The translations under genes and the position numbers were made by a program. A model generated the notes under the pieces. It worked only from the letters and a program-made list of their open reading frames with translations, searched no databases and had not been told where the DNA came from. Shown here one piece after another: positions 12,415 through 23,397 of a DNA stretch of 64,000 bases (positions are counted from its first letter, which is position 1; the number at the start of each line of letters is the position of its first letter). This DNA is from Aquarana catesbeiana (taxonomy: Eukaryota; Chordata; Amphibia; Anura; Ranidae), in the NCBI RefSeq assembly GCF_042186555.1, contig NC_133332.1, positions 120,769,375 through 120,833,374 on the forward strand. Direction: 5' to 3'.

Positions 12415-13500
12415 GGCCGCTGGTGCTTGCCAGTTCAATAAAAAGCTTCCAAAAAAACTGTTAGCGATCGCAGGGATCAGGCCTGACTCTGCGAATGCTG
12501 CAGTAATGCGTTTAGTGTTTTGTAAGTGACAGTGATCGATCGATACTGCACTTGGGTGGGCTGGACTGGGCCGGGCGGAGGGGCAAAACGCAGGTGCTAG
12601 CAGGTATCTGGGTTGATCCCGCTAACACTGCGTTTTTGGGAACCCTAAACTGCTGGGGACGCTAGTATAGATCTGATCTGATCGGATCAGATATTGATCC
12701 GTTCAGATACTATACCACTAAAGGAGGCGTATGCTGCGTGCGTGGGTGTTAGCGGTACTGGCGCTAACCTGACGCTGCCTGGGGCCGGTGCTTGCTAGTT
12801 CACCAAAATGCTACCAAAAAAACTGTTAGCGATCGCAGGGATCAGGCCTGACTCTGCGAACGCTGCAGTTATGCGTTTAGTGCCTTGTAAGTGTCAGTGA
12901 TCGATCGATACTGCACTTGGGTGGGCTGGGCTGGGCCGGGCGGAGGGGCACAACGCAGGTGCTAGCAGGTATCTGGGCTGATCCCGCTAACACTGCGTTT
13001 TTGGGAACCCTAAACTGCTGGGGACGCTAGTATAGATCTGATCGGATCAGATATTGATCCGATCAGATACTATACCACTAAGGGAGGTGTACGGTGCGTG
13101 CGTGGGTGTTAGCGGTACTGGCGCTAACCTGACGCTGCCTGGGGCTGGTGCTTGCTTGCCAGTTCACCAAAATGCTACCAAAAAAACTGTTAGCGATCGC
13201 AGGGATCAGGCCTGACTCTGCGAACGCTGCAGTTATGCGTTTAGTGTTTTGTAAGTGACAGTGATCGATCGATACTGCACTTGGGTGGACTGGGCGGAGG
13301 GGCAAAACGCAGGTGCTAGCGGGTATCTGGGCTGATCCCGCTAACACTGTGTTTTTGGGAACCCTAAACTGCTGGGGACGCTAGTATAGATCTGATCAGA
13401 TCAGATATTGATCCGATCAGATACTATACCACTAAGGGAGGCGCATGCTGCGTGCGTGGGTGTTAGCGGTACTGGCGCTAATCTGACGCTGCCTGGGGCG
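12415..13500. repeat. Tandem repeat, three copies of a 365-bp unit
   Basis: TTAGCGATCGCAGGGATCAG begins at 12,461, 12,826 and 13,190, giving periods of 365 and 364 bp. Units are very similar to one another and GC-richer than flanking DNA. Each holds a GATC-rich palindrome (GATCTGATCGGATCAGAT-type), a GATCGATCGATAC motif and a GCTAACACTG motif. They lie inside the piggyBac-like element. A shorter degenerate repeat built on AAGGGGTTAAAAC and ATTAGG follows at about 13,520-13,870. Confidence 0.88.
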
Positions 13501-14884
13501 ACGCATATCACCGCCGGGCGATCAGGGGGCTAAACCTTTATTAGGTAATAAACGGCGGGTGCCCTGACACTATAAAAAATAAACGAACTAACCAGCGTTA
13601 CCCGTAACGGTTATACGGTGATCAGTGGTGAAAGGGTTAACTAGGGGGCAATCAAGGGGTTAAAACATTTATTAGGTAGTATATGGGGGTCCCTGTCACT
13701 ATAAAACGCTGACGGCGAACCTAAATATTTACCTCACTAACTAGCGTCACCAGCGACACTAATACAGCGATCAGAAAAATGATCGCTTAGCAACACTGGT
13801 GACAGGGGGTGATCAAGGGGTTAAAACTTTATTAGGGGGGGTTAGGGGGGTACCCTAGACCTAAAGGGGGGTAATATTCACTGTCCCAACACTGTAACTG
13901 TCACAAACTGACACTATGCAGTAATCAGAAAAAAAAAAAAAAAAAAAAAAACCTGCTGGTGTCAGTTTGTGACAGGGGGGGGGGGGGGGTGGTGATTGGG
14001 GGGGGATCGGGGGGCGATCGGGGGGGGGATCGGGGTGTTTTGTATGCCTGGCATGTTCTACTGTGTGTGTAGTGTGTTGTGCACTCACATTGATGTCTTC
14101 TCCCCTCGGCGCTGGAACGGAAAATACCGAGCCGAGGGGAGATGACATCATTTCCTTTGCTGCTGTTTAGCATACAGCAGCAAAGGAGTGTTCCCATTGG
14201 CCGGCGGCGATCGCGAGGGGGGGGCCACGAACGGATGGCCTCCCCCTCATCTCGGATCGCCGGGGAACAGAACGGGACCGCTTCGGGCACCGGGGGGGGG
14301 TCCGATCGGACCCCCCACCCGCGAGAGGCAAATCACGTACATGTACGTGATTTTGCCTGCCCGTGCCGCCTTGCCGACGTAAATCGGCGTTAGGCGGTCC
14401 TTAAGTGGTTAACATAGCGCGGAGGTGGTAATACAGGTCAGGGGTGGCGTAATTTGCACCTGGTTATCTCCGGTTTTCACAATCTGAGACATGCTCTAAG
14501 TGCCAACAGGCGGTTGGAACATATTATCATGTCATTTGGGACTGCCCGACTATCCAGGATTTTTGGGAGCGGGTGCTTGTGGAAATTAACGCGGTCACTG
14601 ACCTTTTAGTATCAATGGATCCCAAGGTGCTCCTGTTGGGTATAACTGACTTGGTAACACATTCTACTCACAAGGGGCTCCTGTTGTATTATTTGTGTTT
14701 CTATGCTAGGAAAGTGCTACTACAAAACTGGAAATTGGTGTCTCCCCTTACAATTACCCAGTGGCACTCACTAATAGACTCAGTATTGCCCCTATATAAG
14801 CTCACGTATATGGGATGGAAGTGCCAACAAAAATTTGATAAAGTATGGAATGCATGGGTAAAAGCTCGATCACTTACTGTTTAA

Positions 14885-15220
14885 GAATAGAAATGTAGGA
14901 GGAGGCCGACCTCTATGCTATGTTGGTATTGGCTTTGATACCTTCCAAATACCTGAGACAACTCCTTTCCTCGTGCAAACTCTTCTAGGTATCTCTCTAT
15001 AGATGATGCCCAGACTGATATGCTGTATGGATTTCCTCAATATATCTCTTTGTTACTCCTTTCCTTACTCAGCCTCTTCGCCCCTTACCTACTTCTGTCC
15101 TGTAATGCTCTGACAAAATGATGAGATGTGATGATCTGTACAACCATATGCTTTGTTAATGTATGATTAAGCTGTAATGACGCTTTATTTTCCTAATAAA
15201 AACGTTTGTGTTAAAAAAAA
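14885..15220 (+). other. L1 3' UTR and poly-A tail
   Basis: Sequence after the ORF2 stop of the 3.06-15.2 kb L1. It contains AATAAA at about 15,195 and ends in ten A before the target duplication. No other feature is seen. Confidence 0.7.
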
Positions 15221-15234
15221 AATGATGTCTTCTG

Positions 15235-15748
15235 CTAGCATGTTGGGGCCCTTTAATGATGAGGAGTAAGGATGGTAATGGCAGGCCTGGAGATAAACTG
15301 AGGTGGTAGCAGCAAATATTGCTCTATTTGGTGAGTTACAACGATGTCTGCTAGCAGAGTCTCTGTGCAACTGTATAACAGAAGGGTGGGCAACTGCCCG
15401 TTCAACAATCCTGGTACAGATGCAGATTCCGACAGTGCAGGATGAGTTTACAGGTCCTTGGGTCACCGCTGGGAGACAGCGATGATCACACAGCAGGCTG
15501 TTAGCCTGCTGACAGCTGTAGCTGATATGTGGAGAAGAGCTGTAAAGAATGCTGAATACTGGTGAGAGGCTGTAGACATCGGTATGATGATCTGCGACAC
15601 AGCTATGCAGATGTATTGGGTGAGCATCACTGTTACGGGCTAGGCCATGAATACAAAACTAGTCAAAAACTGTCCAAACTAGGTACCTGACCCCCCACCC
15701 CATTCCAAAATCATATGCCAAATATGGTAGAGGGGAGGGGAGGAGGAC
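15235..15748. other. Unclassified sequence
   Basis: About 500 bp with balanced composition and no recognisable gene or repeat. Short open frames on both strands have no recognisable motifs. Confidence 0.4.
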
Positions 15749-15789
15749 TTAAAGCCGAACTCCCCATTTTGTGTGAAGTTCCACCTTAA
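15749..15789. repeat. 41-bp TTAA-flanked micro-element
   Basis: Begins TTAAAGCCGAACTCC and ends AAGTTCCACCTTAA, imperfect inverted ends with TTAA at each side. It looks like an extreme deletion derivative of the TTAAAGTGG MITE family (compare 54,180-54,658). Confidence 0.4.
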
Positions 15790-16194
15790 CACCTTACAAT
15801 GATTTTTAACAGTTTTAGGCCACAAAATCCCAATCCAAAGCCAATGGAAATCCATACGCTAAACATATCTTTGGATGAACAAACTCTACAAAACATGAAG
15901 AGCAATTTTCAATTCACATGGCATTCAGATGCCCTTTCCTACCTAGGAATGCATATAACCTCTTCACCCCAAACTCTATACCAAAAAAGTTACCTTCCAA
16001 TATACTTAAAAAAAAAAACAGCTGAAGACTTGGAAAGGTGAAAAGAGAAGATCAATATTCTTTATAAAATATCTGTTTATCTGTTCAGGACTTTACCTAT
16101 AGGGATTTTGGGTCATGACCTTAAAGTATTTCAGAACAAGCTATTTAAATTTATATGGGAAGATAAAAGACCCAGGGTGAATAAGCAGACTCTA

Positions 16195-17704
16195 CAGTGG
16201 GGACGGAAAGTATTCTGACCGCCTTAAATTTTTCACTCAGAATTGTTGACATTGTTGCACATTTATTAAAAAAGAAAAACTGAAATATCACATGGTCTTA
16301 AGTATTCGGACCCTTTGCTCTGACACTCATATATTTAACTCAGGTGCTGTCCATTTCTTCTGATCATCCTTGAGATGGTTCTACACCTTCATTTGAGTCC
16401 AGTTGTGTTTGATTATACTGATTGGACTTGATTAGGAAAGCCACCCACCTGTCTATATAAGACCCTAAAGCTCACAGTGCATGTCAGAGCAAATGAGAAT
16501 CATGAGGTCAAAGGAACTGCCTGAAGAGCTCAGAGACAGAATTGTGGAAAGGCACAGATCTGGCCAAAGTTACAAAAAAATTTCTGCTGCACTTAAGGTT
16601 CCTAAGAGCACAGTGGCCTCCATAATCCTTAAATGGAAGATGTTTGGGACGACCAGAACCCTTCCTAGAGCTGGCCATCCGGCCAAACTGAGCTATCGGG
16701 GGAGAAGAGCCTTGGTAAGAGAGGTAAAGAAGAACCCAAAGATCACTGTGGCTGAGCTCCAGACATGCAGTCGGGAGATGGGAGAAAGTTGTAGAAAGTC
16801 AACCATCACTGCAGCCCTCCACCAGTCGGGGCTTTATGTCAGAGTGGCCCGACGGAAGCCTCTCCTCAGTGCAAGACACATGAAAGCCCGCATGAAGTTT
16901 TCTAAAAAACACCTGACGGACTCCAAGATGGTGAGAAATAAGATTCTCTGGTCTGATGAGACCAAGATAGAACTTTTTGCCTTAATTCTAAGTGGTATGT
17001 GTGGAGAAAACCAGGCACTGCTCATCACCTGTCCAATACACTCCCAACAGTGAAGCATGGTGGTGGCAGCATAATGCTGTGGGGGTGTTTTTCAGCTGCA
17101 GGGACAGGACGACTGGTTGCAATCGAGGGAAAGATGAATGCGGCCAAGTATAGGGATATCCTGGACGAAAACCTTCTCCAGAGTGCTCAGGACCTCAGAC
17201 TGGGCCGAAGGTTTACCTTCCAACAAGACAATGACTCTAAGCACACATCTAAAATAATGAAGGAGTGGCTTCACAACAACTCAGTGACTGTTCTTGAATG
17301 GCCCAGCCAGAGCCCTGACTTAAACCCAATTGAGCATCTCTGGAGAGACCTAAAAATGGCTGTCCACCAACATTTACCATCCAACCTGACAGAACTGCAG
17401 AGGATCTGCAAGGGGGAATGGCAGAGGATCCCCAAATCCAGGTGTGAAAAACTTGTTGCATCTTTCCCAAAAAGACTCATGGCTGTATTAGATCAAAAGG
17501 GTGCTTCTATTAAATACTGAGCAAAGGGTCTGAATACTTAGGACCATGTGATATTTCAGTTTTCCTTTTTTAATAAATCTGCAAAAATGTCAATAATTCT
17601 GCGTTTTTCTATCAATATGGGGTGCTGTGTGTACATTAATGAGGAAATTTTGAATAATGAGGAAAAAAAAATTAAGGGGGTCTGAATACTTTCCGTCCCC
17701 ACTG
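16195..17704 (+). mobile_element. Tc1/mariner element, complete ends (1510 bp)
   Basis: Terminal inverted repeats CAGTGGGGACGGAAAGTA and complement, flanked by TA on both sides (16,193-16,194 and 17,705-17,706). It carries one transposase gene. It inserted into the L1 ORF2 fragment at a TA dinucleotide. Confidence 0.92.
16481..17520 (+). pseudogene. Tc1 transposase with a single frameshift
   Basis: Tc1 transposases bind their terminal repeats with paired-like helix-turn-helix domains and cut with a DD34E catalytic triad. The N-terminal HTH region (residues about 10-115) includes YKKISAALKVPKSTVASI. The first catalytic Asp is in WSDETK. Near 16,985 one base is missing, so the frame changes from ELFALIL to the frame giving YVWRKPG and VKHGGGSIMLWGC. 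The second Asp is in QQDND and the Glu in LNPIEHLW, with 34 residues between. It ends ASIKY. About 345 codons in total, the normal length. Apart from the frameshift no stops are seen. Confidence 0.9.
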
Positions 17705-18275
17705 TATATACTTCGAAACAGAAAGGGGGCTTGGGAGTACCAGACCAGTTAAAATATTTCCCGGCAACGCAATTGTCACAACTTCTCAACTACCGCTCAA
17801 ATCAACCACCTCCGTCATGGATGTCAATAGAATCTTCTACTTATCTTATGTGGATGCAAACTTAAAATAGGCCCCCAATCTTATGTACATCTCTGTTGTT
17901 CTCACTGAACCTGTGGGAAAAATTGAGCAATGTGCATAGCCAACAAATTCATATCTCCTTATAACCTGTTACCCACCATACTAAACAATACAGCTTTCAT
18001 GGATTTATGAGAATAGCTTCTTTTTGTAATGACCAAGGCATCTTGTCTAGACATATTTTACAACAGAAATATTAATTGCCTACTATGAAGAATTGTTGTA
18101 ACACTCAGATAATGCATTTTTTACAAACCCTAGAATGTCAGTCAAATTTAGTAATTATGATGTCAATATCTTTGTAAAAATATTCACAAAATACCGGGTC
18201 CCATCTTGGAAATATTGTATATGTTATACAAAATCTGAAAATATACCTTATATGGTCAGGCCATGTTTTCCCACC

Positions 18276-18982
18276 CCCAGTGCACTATTACATAGAGAAG
18301 GCGGAAGGGCTGTGATTGGCTGTCTCCTGGCAGTGTGTCAGAGGAGCACATATCATGTACATCAGAGTATCCTCTGAACTACACGGACATAGTGACCCGT
18401 ACAATGACAAGAGATGGCCATGTGTTCTCCCCTCAGAAGACTAGAATGATATTTAGTATCAGTGTAGATAAAAAGAAAAGTCTATCATCGTGCTAATAAT
18501 AATATAAATAATAATAGTGATCAGTGTGGGGTCCTCAGATATCCCCACCCCCATTATAGTACAGTGTTATATGTCAACAAACATTTTCATATCCTTCTAT
18601 TGATATCACTGGTCCCCTCTACATGTGTTGATGTTCTTATCCCATAGACATGACCCCGGCCACATGCACACTGTATTCTCTATGACACCTCCTACAGGAG
18701 TTTAGCAGCAGAAAAACGCAGTGATTTTGCATGCATGTTAACGCATGTTCACACATCTAGTGTTAATGCTTCTATTCGCTAGAATGTTAATTTGAATGCA
18801 AATTAACATTCTGGCCATTAGAATGTATTAACACGTGTATGCGCATAAATATGCCTAGTGTTTATGGATGTTTTGGCGCTTTTGAATGTTTTTATATGCT
18901 CAAAAGCTTCTCTCCTGAACGCGACTTCGATGTTTCTTTTCTACTTTTAAACACGTGTAAATGCCTATAGTGTGCATGGACA
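18276..18982. other. Unclassified sequence with a short hairpin
   Basis: About 700 bp with no recognisable gene. AGAATGTTAATTTGAATGC...AAATTAACATTCT (about 18,780-18,815) forms a small hairpin, and several related TTAACGC/TTAACAC motifs surround it, suggesting an old repeat. Confidence 0.4.
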
Positions 18983-19240
18983 TGGGGAGGTTGATTTACT
19001 ATAGGCAAATATACTTTGCACTGCAAGTGCAGTTGCTCTAGATCTGAGGGTAAGCTCTGAAAAAGGAGAAGCTTTGCTGAGTTCTATCATCCAATCATGT
19101 GAAGCAAAAATGCTGTTTTTTATTTTCTTTGCATGTGATTGAGTATTCTTTGCAATGTAAAGTAAAGCTTTACCTCATTTACTCTGGGTAAAGTGCACTT
19201 GCAGTGCACAGTATAAATGCCTTTAGTAAATCAACCCCAT
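18983..19240. mobile_element. MITE, 0.26 kb, TTGATTTACT-type ends
   Basis: The left end reads GGTTGATTTACTATAGGCAA and the right end is its near complement, GCCTTTAGTAAATCAACCCC. The inverted repeat extends inward for about 45 bp (GCACTGCAAGTGCA / TGCACTTGCAGTGC). No coding potential is seen. The superfamily is not determined. Confidence 0.72.
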
Positions 19241-19478
19241 AGTCTTACCGGCCTGCTCTGCACATGCTCAGTTGCCCTCTATTTTATGGCACTGTGCCAA
19301 AAACATAGAGGCCTATCTGCTGACAGCCTAGGATTTACTGCAGCAAGAAGAATCAGGAACAATGCTGGAGGCAATTTACAGCACACACTAATTTAGTAGC
19401 ATAATTATTAATGTGAAATGTATGTTCCTTGTTAAAGAACAATTTTTTTTATCAAGTTGTTATGGATAAAGTTCTGCT

Positions 19479-20380
19479 TTAAACACTGGCTGACTGCACT
19501 ATAGCCAAATGTCAGCTACAGCAAGGCTGATGGCCTCCCGTGATCTTGCCCGCTGCGGGGTGTGGACGATGCGCTCTGTGATTGCAGTGTCCTCCAGACA
19601 CTGCTGATCACAGATTGAGGTAAAGAGCCAATCAGTGCCTCATTACCTTATGAATCAGCTGTGTCCAATCACAGCTGATCACAGAAGTCGGTTATTGGCA
19701 CTCCTTTCCTCACGCTGACAGCGTGAGGAGAGGAGAGGAGAAGAGAGCCGATAACCAGCTTGTGTAAAAGGGACATGTACATTAATAATCAGGGCACTGA
19801 TTATCAGGGCAGTCCCAACAGTGCCCACCAGTGGTGCCAATCTGTGTCCGCCAGTGCTGCCATCAGTGTCCATCAGTGCCTCCTCATCAGTGTCACCTAT
19901 CAGTGCCCATCAGTTCCGCCTAGCAATGCCCATCAGTGCCACCGTTCGGTGCCCATCAGTGCCGCTTCATCAGTGCCTGCTCATCAGTGTCCACCAGTGC
20001 CACTTCATCAGTGCAGACTATCAATGCTCATCAGTGCCCATCAGTGCACCCTATCAGTGCCCATCAGTGGAGCATCATCAGCGCACATCAGTGGAGGAGA
20101 AAAAAATACCTATTTGCAAAATTATAAAAAACTATGAAAAAGTTTAGTTTTTTTTTTTTCAAAATTTGTGGTCTTTGTTTATTTAGCAAAAAATAAAAAA
20201 ACGAGTGGTGATTAAATACCACCAAAAGAAAGCTCTTATTGTGTAAAGAAAATGATAAAAAATTTGTTTGGGTACAGTATTGCATGACAGCGCAATTGTC
20301 ATTCAAAGTGTGACAGCGTTGAAAGCTGAAAATTTGCCAGGGCATGAAGGGGGTGAAAGTGCCCAGTAGGCAAGTAGGTA
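19479..20380. mobile_element. Non-autonomous member of the TTAACCACTT family
   Basis: Decayed ends (TTTAAACACTGGCTGAC left, GAAGGGGGTGAAAGTGCC right) and shared internal sequence (CAATTGTCATTCAAAGTGTG, then TGGTGATTAAATACC, in the orientation opposite to the 61.2-kb copy). It contains a minisatellite at 19,815-20,095. No coding sequence. Confidence 0.6.
19815..20095. repeat. CATCAGTGCC minisatellite
   Basis: About 20-25 degenerate copies of a 10-15-bp unit, CATCAGTGCC. The same unit, in reverse complement, forms the array at 61,445-61,860, inside a member of the same TTAA family. Confidence 0.88.
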
Positions 20381-20433
20381 GTAGTATTCTAGGTAACTAG
20401 AATAGTTAGTAAAATAAGAGAGAGAAAGTTATA

Positions 20434-21815
20434 GACAGAGGTGTAACTAGGGCCCCTGTGCAACCATGAAGGGCCTCACTAACCCCAAGCCGGGGCCCTT
20501 TCCTCTGGGCCTTGGGCCCTTCACTCCTGTTTCGGCACCCTTTATTACAGTATTATGGTCCTGCAGCAGGCCACCTTCTTGCCATCTTGGCCCCCCCCCC
20601 AGTGGTGGAACACCAGGGCCCTAGTAGTTCCGCCACTGGTGTCAGTAGTTTTTATATTAATTTAATTATTTTTTTACAATCCAATTTTTTACAATTTTGC
20701 TTAGGAGGCTCATTGTAGGGGTTTGGTGAAATATCAAGGATCTAAACAGACCTCTGATATTATACCTTTGACACAGAGAAAGGAGATTGAGTACACAGAC
20801 CTCAATTTCCACTCCACCTCTGCAGCCTCACCAGCAGAGAATGAACGGACAACAATAGCTCTGTACAGAGCTTCCCATTCATTCACAAACTGAATCAGTA
20901 CCGATCACTGACTCTGCCCATTCAGAAAAGGAGGAAGCCAGTAAATAACACATTTACCGACCCCTTCCCTGCTCTTTATCCTGACACATCCCCTGCAGCA
21001 GCTGGTGGGTGAGCGAGGGGGGAAGCCGGCAGTGCTGTGGGGGGGGCAAAAAGAGTACACAAGGGCCCGAGGGCAGCAGGACCTGGATTTGAGGTATGGC
21101 AGGGTGGCATATAGAGGAACCAATCCCGCAATTTTTCTCCTGCAGCTGCTGAATGCCTGTGGGAGGGAGAAGTGGAGAAGCAGGCTTTCAGCGGCTGCAT
21201 GGAGGGCATTGGTTCCTCTAGATGCTGCCGCCTCTCTTTTATATCACATCTAACAGCAGTTTTTCAGCAAATACAGAGGGATTAGAGCCCTCTGCGTGTT
21301 CTGGCAGGCCCACCAGCCTGAGGCTGTACTCACTCTGCAGGAAGAGTCCATGGCTCGGGCACCATGTTCTGAGTGTCAGGTGGCAACAGGGTAGCTGCAT
21401 GATGGGAGGCCTCTCCCTACCTGTCTGTGCTCAGGAGTTGGGCGAACCTCACCTTCTCTCTAGTTGAGGACTTCTAGCATGAGAAGTCTGCAGTGCACCG
21501 CCGCCAACTTGTGTGCCCCGCTCAGCAGTGTTGGAGCCGTCCTTCCTCCAAGTAATGGCAGCAGATCAAGCATCGGAGGTTGCCGAAGGGAGGGCTGTGG
21601 AGGGAAGAGAGCCGGGTGCTGGGGCAGAGGAGCAGCGTTGCAGTGGAGGCAGGGAAATCTGCAGGATAGGTCGATGCAGCTCTGAGGAGCACGTCCGCTC
21701 ATATGGACCGCTAGTCACGTCCTGCGCCTGCTATTCAAGTATACTGGGGAGCTGCACCAGCCCCCTGGAGCATGGGGCTGCATCACAGTTGCGACCCCTG
21801 TAGCTACGCCCCTGG
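20434..21815. repeat. Unclassified 1.4-kb repeat with imperfect inverted ends
   Basis: Left end GAGGTGTAACTAGGGCCCC and right end CCTGTAGCTACGCCCCTGG are imperfect complements. The inner part at about 20,640-20,930 shares sequence with 44,545-44,950 (GTCAGTAGTTTTT, an AACAGACC block, an ACAGAGAAAGG-type block). A local inverted repeat (AGAGGAACCAAT ... ATTGGTTCCTCT, 21,113-21,222) lies inside. No convincing ORF. Confidence 0.5.
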
Positions 21816-22239
21816 CTATAGACCTTGGGGGTGGGGGATAAGTCACAGAGGTGAGGATGTACAGTTGTGTGAAAAAGTATTTGCCCCCTTCCTGATTTTT
21901 TTTTTGCATATTTCTCACACTTAAATGATTCAGATCATCAAACAAAATTTAATATTACACAAAGATAACCCGAGTAAATCCAAGATGCAGTTTTTAAATT
22001 ATTATTTCATTTATTAAGGGAAAAAAGCTATTCAAACCTGCCTGGCCCTATGTGAAAAAGTAATTGCCCCTCCCATGCTGAATCATGAATGAACTGTGAT
22101 TAACCACAATTTTTTGAAGAGCTGAATTAAATTTTACTTGCCACACCCAGGCCTGATTACTGCCAGACCTGTTGAATCAATAAATAGAAGCTGTCTGACA
22201 AAATGAAGCACGCTAACAGTTTACAAAAAGCCACACATC

Positions 22240-23056
22240 ATGCCACAATCTAAAAAAAAATTAAGAACAGATTATAAACAAAGTAATGTACATGTATAAG
22301 TCTAGGAAGGGTTGCAAAGCTATTTCTAAGGCTTTGGGAACTCCAGTGAACCACAGGGAGAGCCATTATCCACAAATGGAGATAACTTGGAACAAGGCCA
22401 AAGCCACTGCTGACCAAAAAGAACACAAAGGCTCACATTTACCAAAAAAATCTTGATTATCCCCAAGAATTTTAGGCAAATATTCTGTGGACTGATGAGA
22501 CCCAAATTTACCTTTTTGGAAGGTGTGTGTCCCGTTATATCTGGTATAAAACGAATACAGTATTTCATAACAAGAACAGCATACCAACAGTCAGACATGG
22601 TGGTGGTAGCGTGATGGTCTTGGGCTGCTTTGCAGCTTCAGGACCTGTACGACTTACCATAATTGTTGGAACCATGAATTCTGAGCTCTACCAGAAAATC
22701 TTAAAGGAGAATGTCCGGCCATCAGTTCGTGACCTCAAGCTCAAGTGCACTTGGGCTATGCAGCAGGACAATGAGCCGAAACACAACAGCAAGTCCACCT
22801 CCAAATGGTTTAAAGCAAAATTTAGGTTTTGAAGTGGCCTAGCCAAAACCCGGACTTAAATCCAATTCAGATGCAATATCATGACCTTACACAGACAGTT
22901 CATGCTGGAAAACCCTCCAATGTGGTTGAATTAAAAGAATTCTGCAAAGAAGAGTGGGCCAAAATTTCTCCACAGCAATGTGAAAGACTCATTGTCACTT
23001 ATCGAAAACGCTTGATTGCAGTTGTTGCCACCAAGGGTGGCACAACCAGTTATTAG
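22240..23056 (+). pseudogene. Tc1 transposase remnant
   Basis: A DD34E-type transposase. The putative start is ATGCC at 22,240. The DNA-binding region is largely deleted: the HTH motif (about 22,310-22,380) is followed directly by sequence near the first catalytic Asp. Later parts are SIPTVRHGGGSVMV (about 22,580), QQDNEPKH with the second Asp (about 22,760) and LNPIQMQYHDL (about 22,860), where the catalytic Glu position carries Gln. One frameshift lies at about 22,830. It ends GGTTSY and is inactive. Confidence 0.82.
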
Positions 23057-23397
23057 GTTTAGGGGGCAATTACTTTTTCCTTGCCCACCTCACGTCAGCA
23101 CTCAACAGGTTAACTCCTCCTCTGGAACCCCACATGACCACCTGTACCTAGCTGAATAAAAGACAGGCCCCCCCCCAACTAAGATGTTCTTCTTTTTTGG
23201 TCTGCTCCAGGCCACCTGTTGATTGCATTTGGTAAGTAATTTGTTTGCTGCATCCCCCCCCCCCTGCCGAATCTACCCCTCCATGTTCAGCCCGTCATGG
23301 AGTTGGAAGACCCTGAATGCTGAAGGTAAATCCTTTTAAAAACTGGGTGTCTTTTTGTGCCAAGGCCATGGGCAAAATGATGCTTAAAAAGCATTGA

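Larger units (their letters stand above)
8475..14411 (-). mobile_element. Large piggyBac-like element (5.9 kb), TTAA-flanked
   Basis: The ends are inverted, TTAACCACTTGAGC...CTTAAGTGGTTAA, with TTAA as the target site at both ends. A minus-strand piggyBac transposase with a large internal deletion lies at 11,976-12,364. Most of the length is tandem arrays: a 390-bp unit at 8.9-10.4 kb and a 365-bp unit at 12.4-13.5 kb. Shorter derivatives with the same ends lie at 19,479-20,380, 38,642-39,510, 50,236-50,825 and 61,172-62,278. It sits inside the foldback element. Confidence 0.75.
7292..14477. mobile_element. Foldback element with 15-bp target duplication, itself interrupted
   Basis: The insertion is bounded by a perfect 15-bp duplication of L1 ORF2 sequence, CACAATCTGAGACAT (7277-7291 and 14,478-14,492). 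Without the piggyBac-type element nested at 8475-14,411 it is about 1.25 kb. It has inverted arms at 7292-7421 and 8294-8425 (AAACCRAATTCACCAAAGG outward) and a long inner hairpin (7423-7634). A duplication this long fits target-primed retrotransposition better than a cut-and-paste DNA transposon, and inverted arms are also seen in the two PLEs of this window. There is no poly-A tail and no coding sequence. The family is unresolved. Confidence 0.65.
4911..14884 (+). pseudogene. L1 ORF2 (endonuclease/reverse transcriptase), split by insertion
   Basis: ORF2 normally nicks target DNA and reverse transcribes L1 RNA. The start MAPLRLLSWNVRGLNS (4911) is the APE-type endonuclease N-terminus. Much of the endonuclease is deleted near 5170. 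The RT runs from TGKTPGPD (about 5330) through FYRPISLLNVD (about 5510), then a shift in a G-run (5694-5708), DAEKAFDSVEW, GTRQGCPLSP and the catalytic YADDTLLYL (about 6020). Further frameshifts lie near 6240, 6790 and 7187. At 7291 the frame is cut by an insertion and resumes at 14,478 so that RIYPAQSET joins CSKCQQAVGTYYHVIWDC, the Cys/His motif near the ORF2 C-terminus. It stops at 14,882-14,884. Not functional. Confidence 0.85.
3062..15220 (+). mobile_element. L1 LINE, near full length, with nested 7.2-kb insertion
   Basis: Target duplications of 14 bp (13 identical) flank the element: 3048-3061 and 15,221-15,234, AATGATRTCTTCTG. The 5' end carries a CAAGATGGCG motif typical of L1 5' UTRs, ORF1 lies at 3192-4020, and ORF2 starts at 4911. 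The 3' end has AATAAA followed by a run of ten A. The insertion at 7292-14,477 sits inside the 3' part of ORF2. Without it the L1 is about 5 kb, shorter than intact L1s because much of the endonuclease is deleted. Confidence 0.82.
15800..18275 (+). pseudogene. L1 ORF2 fragment split by a Tc1 element
   Basis: The left part gives the region downstream of the RT motifs (FTWHSDALSYLGMHIT near 15,920, then a region reading FKFIWEDKRPRVNKQT near 16,150). The right part resumes at 17,705 with YTSKQKGGLGVPDQ, a motif found about 60 residues further on in L1 ORF2. Joining across the Tc1 at its TA site restores the reading. The 3' part decays with stops and ends around LIWSGHVFPPP near 18,270. It is truncated at both ends, with no target duplication seen. 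Confidence 0.68.

Noticed and set aside
8937..13500. CRISPR-like array
   Set aside because: Units are 365-390 bp with no short-repeat/spacer alternation, and the context is a vertebrate transposon.
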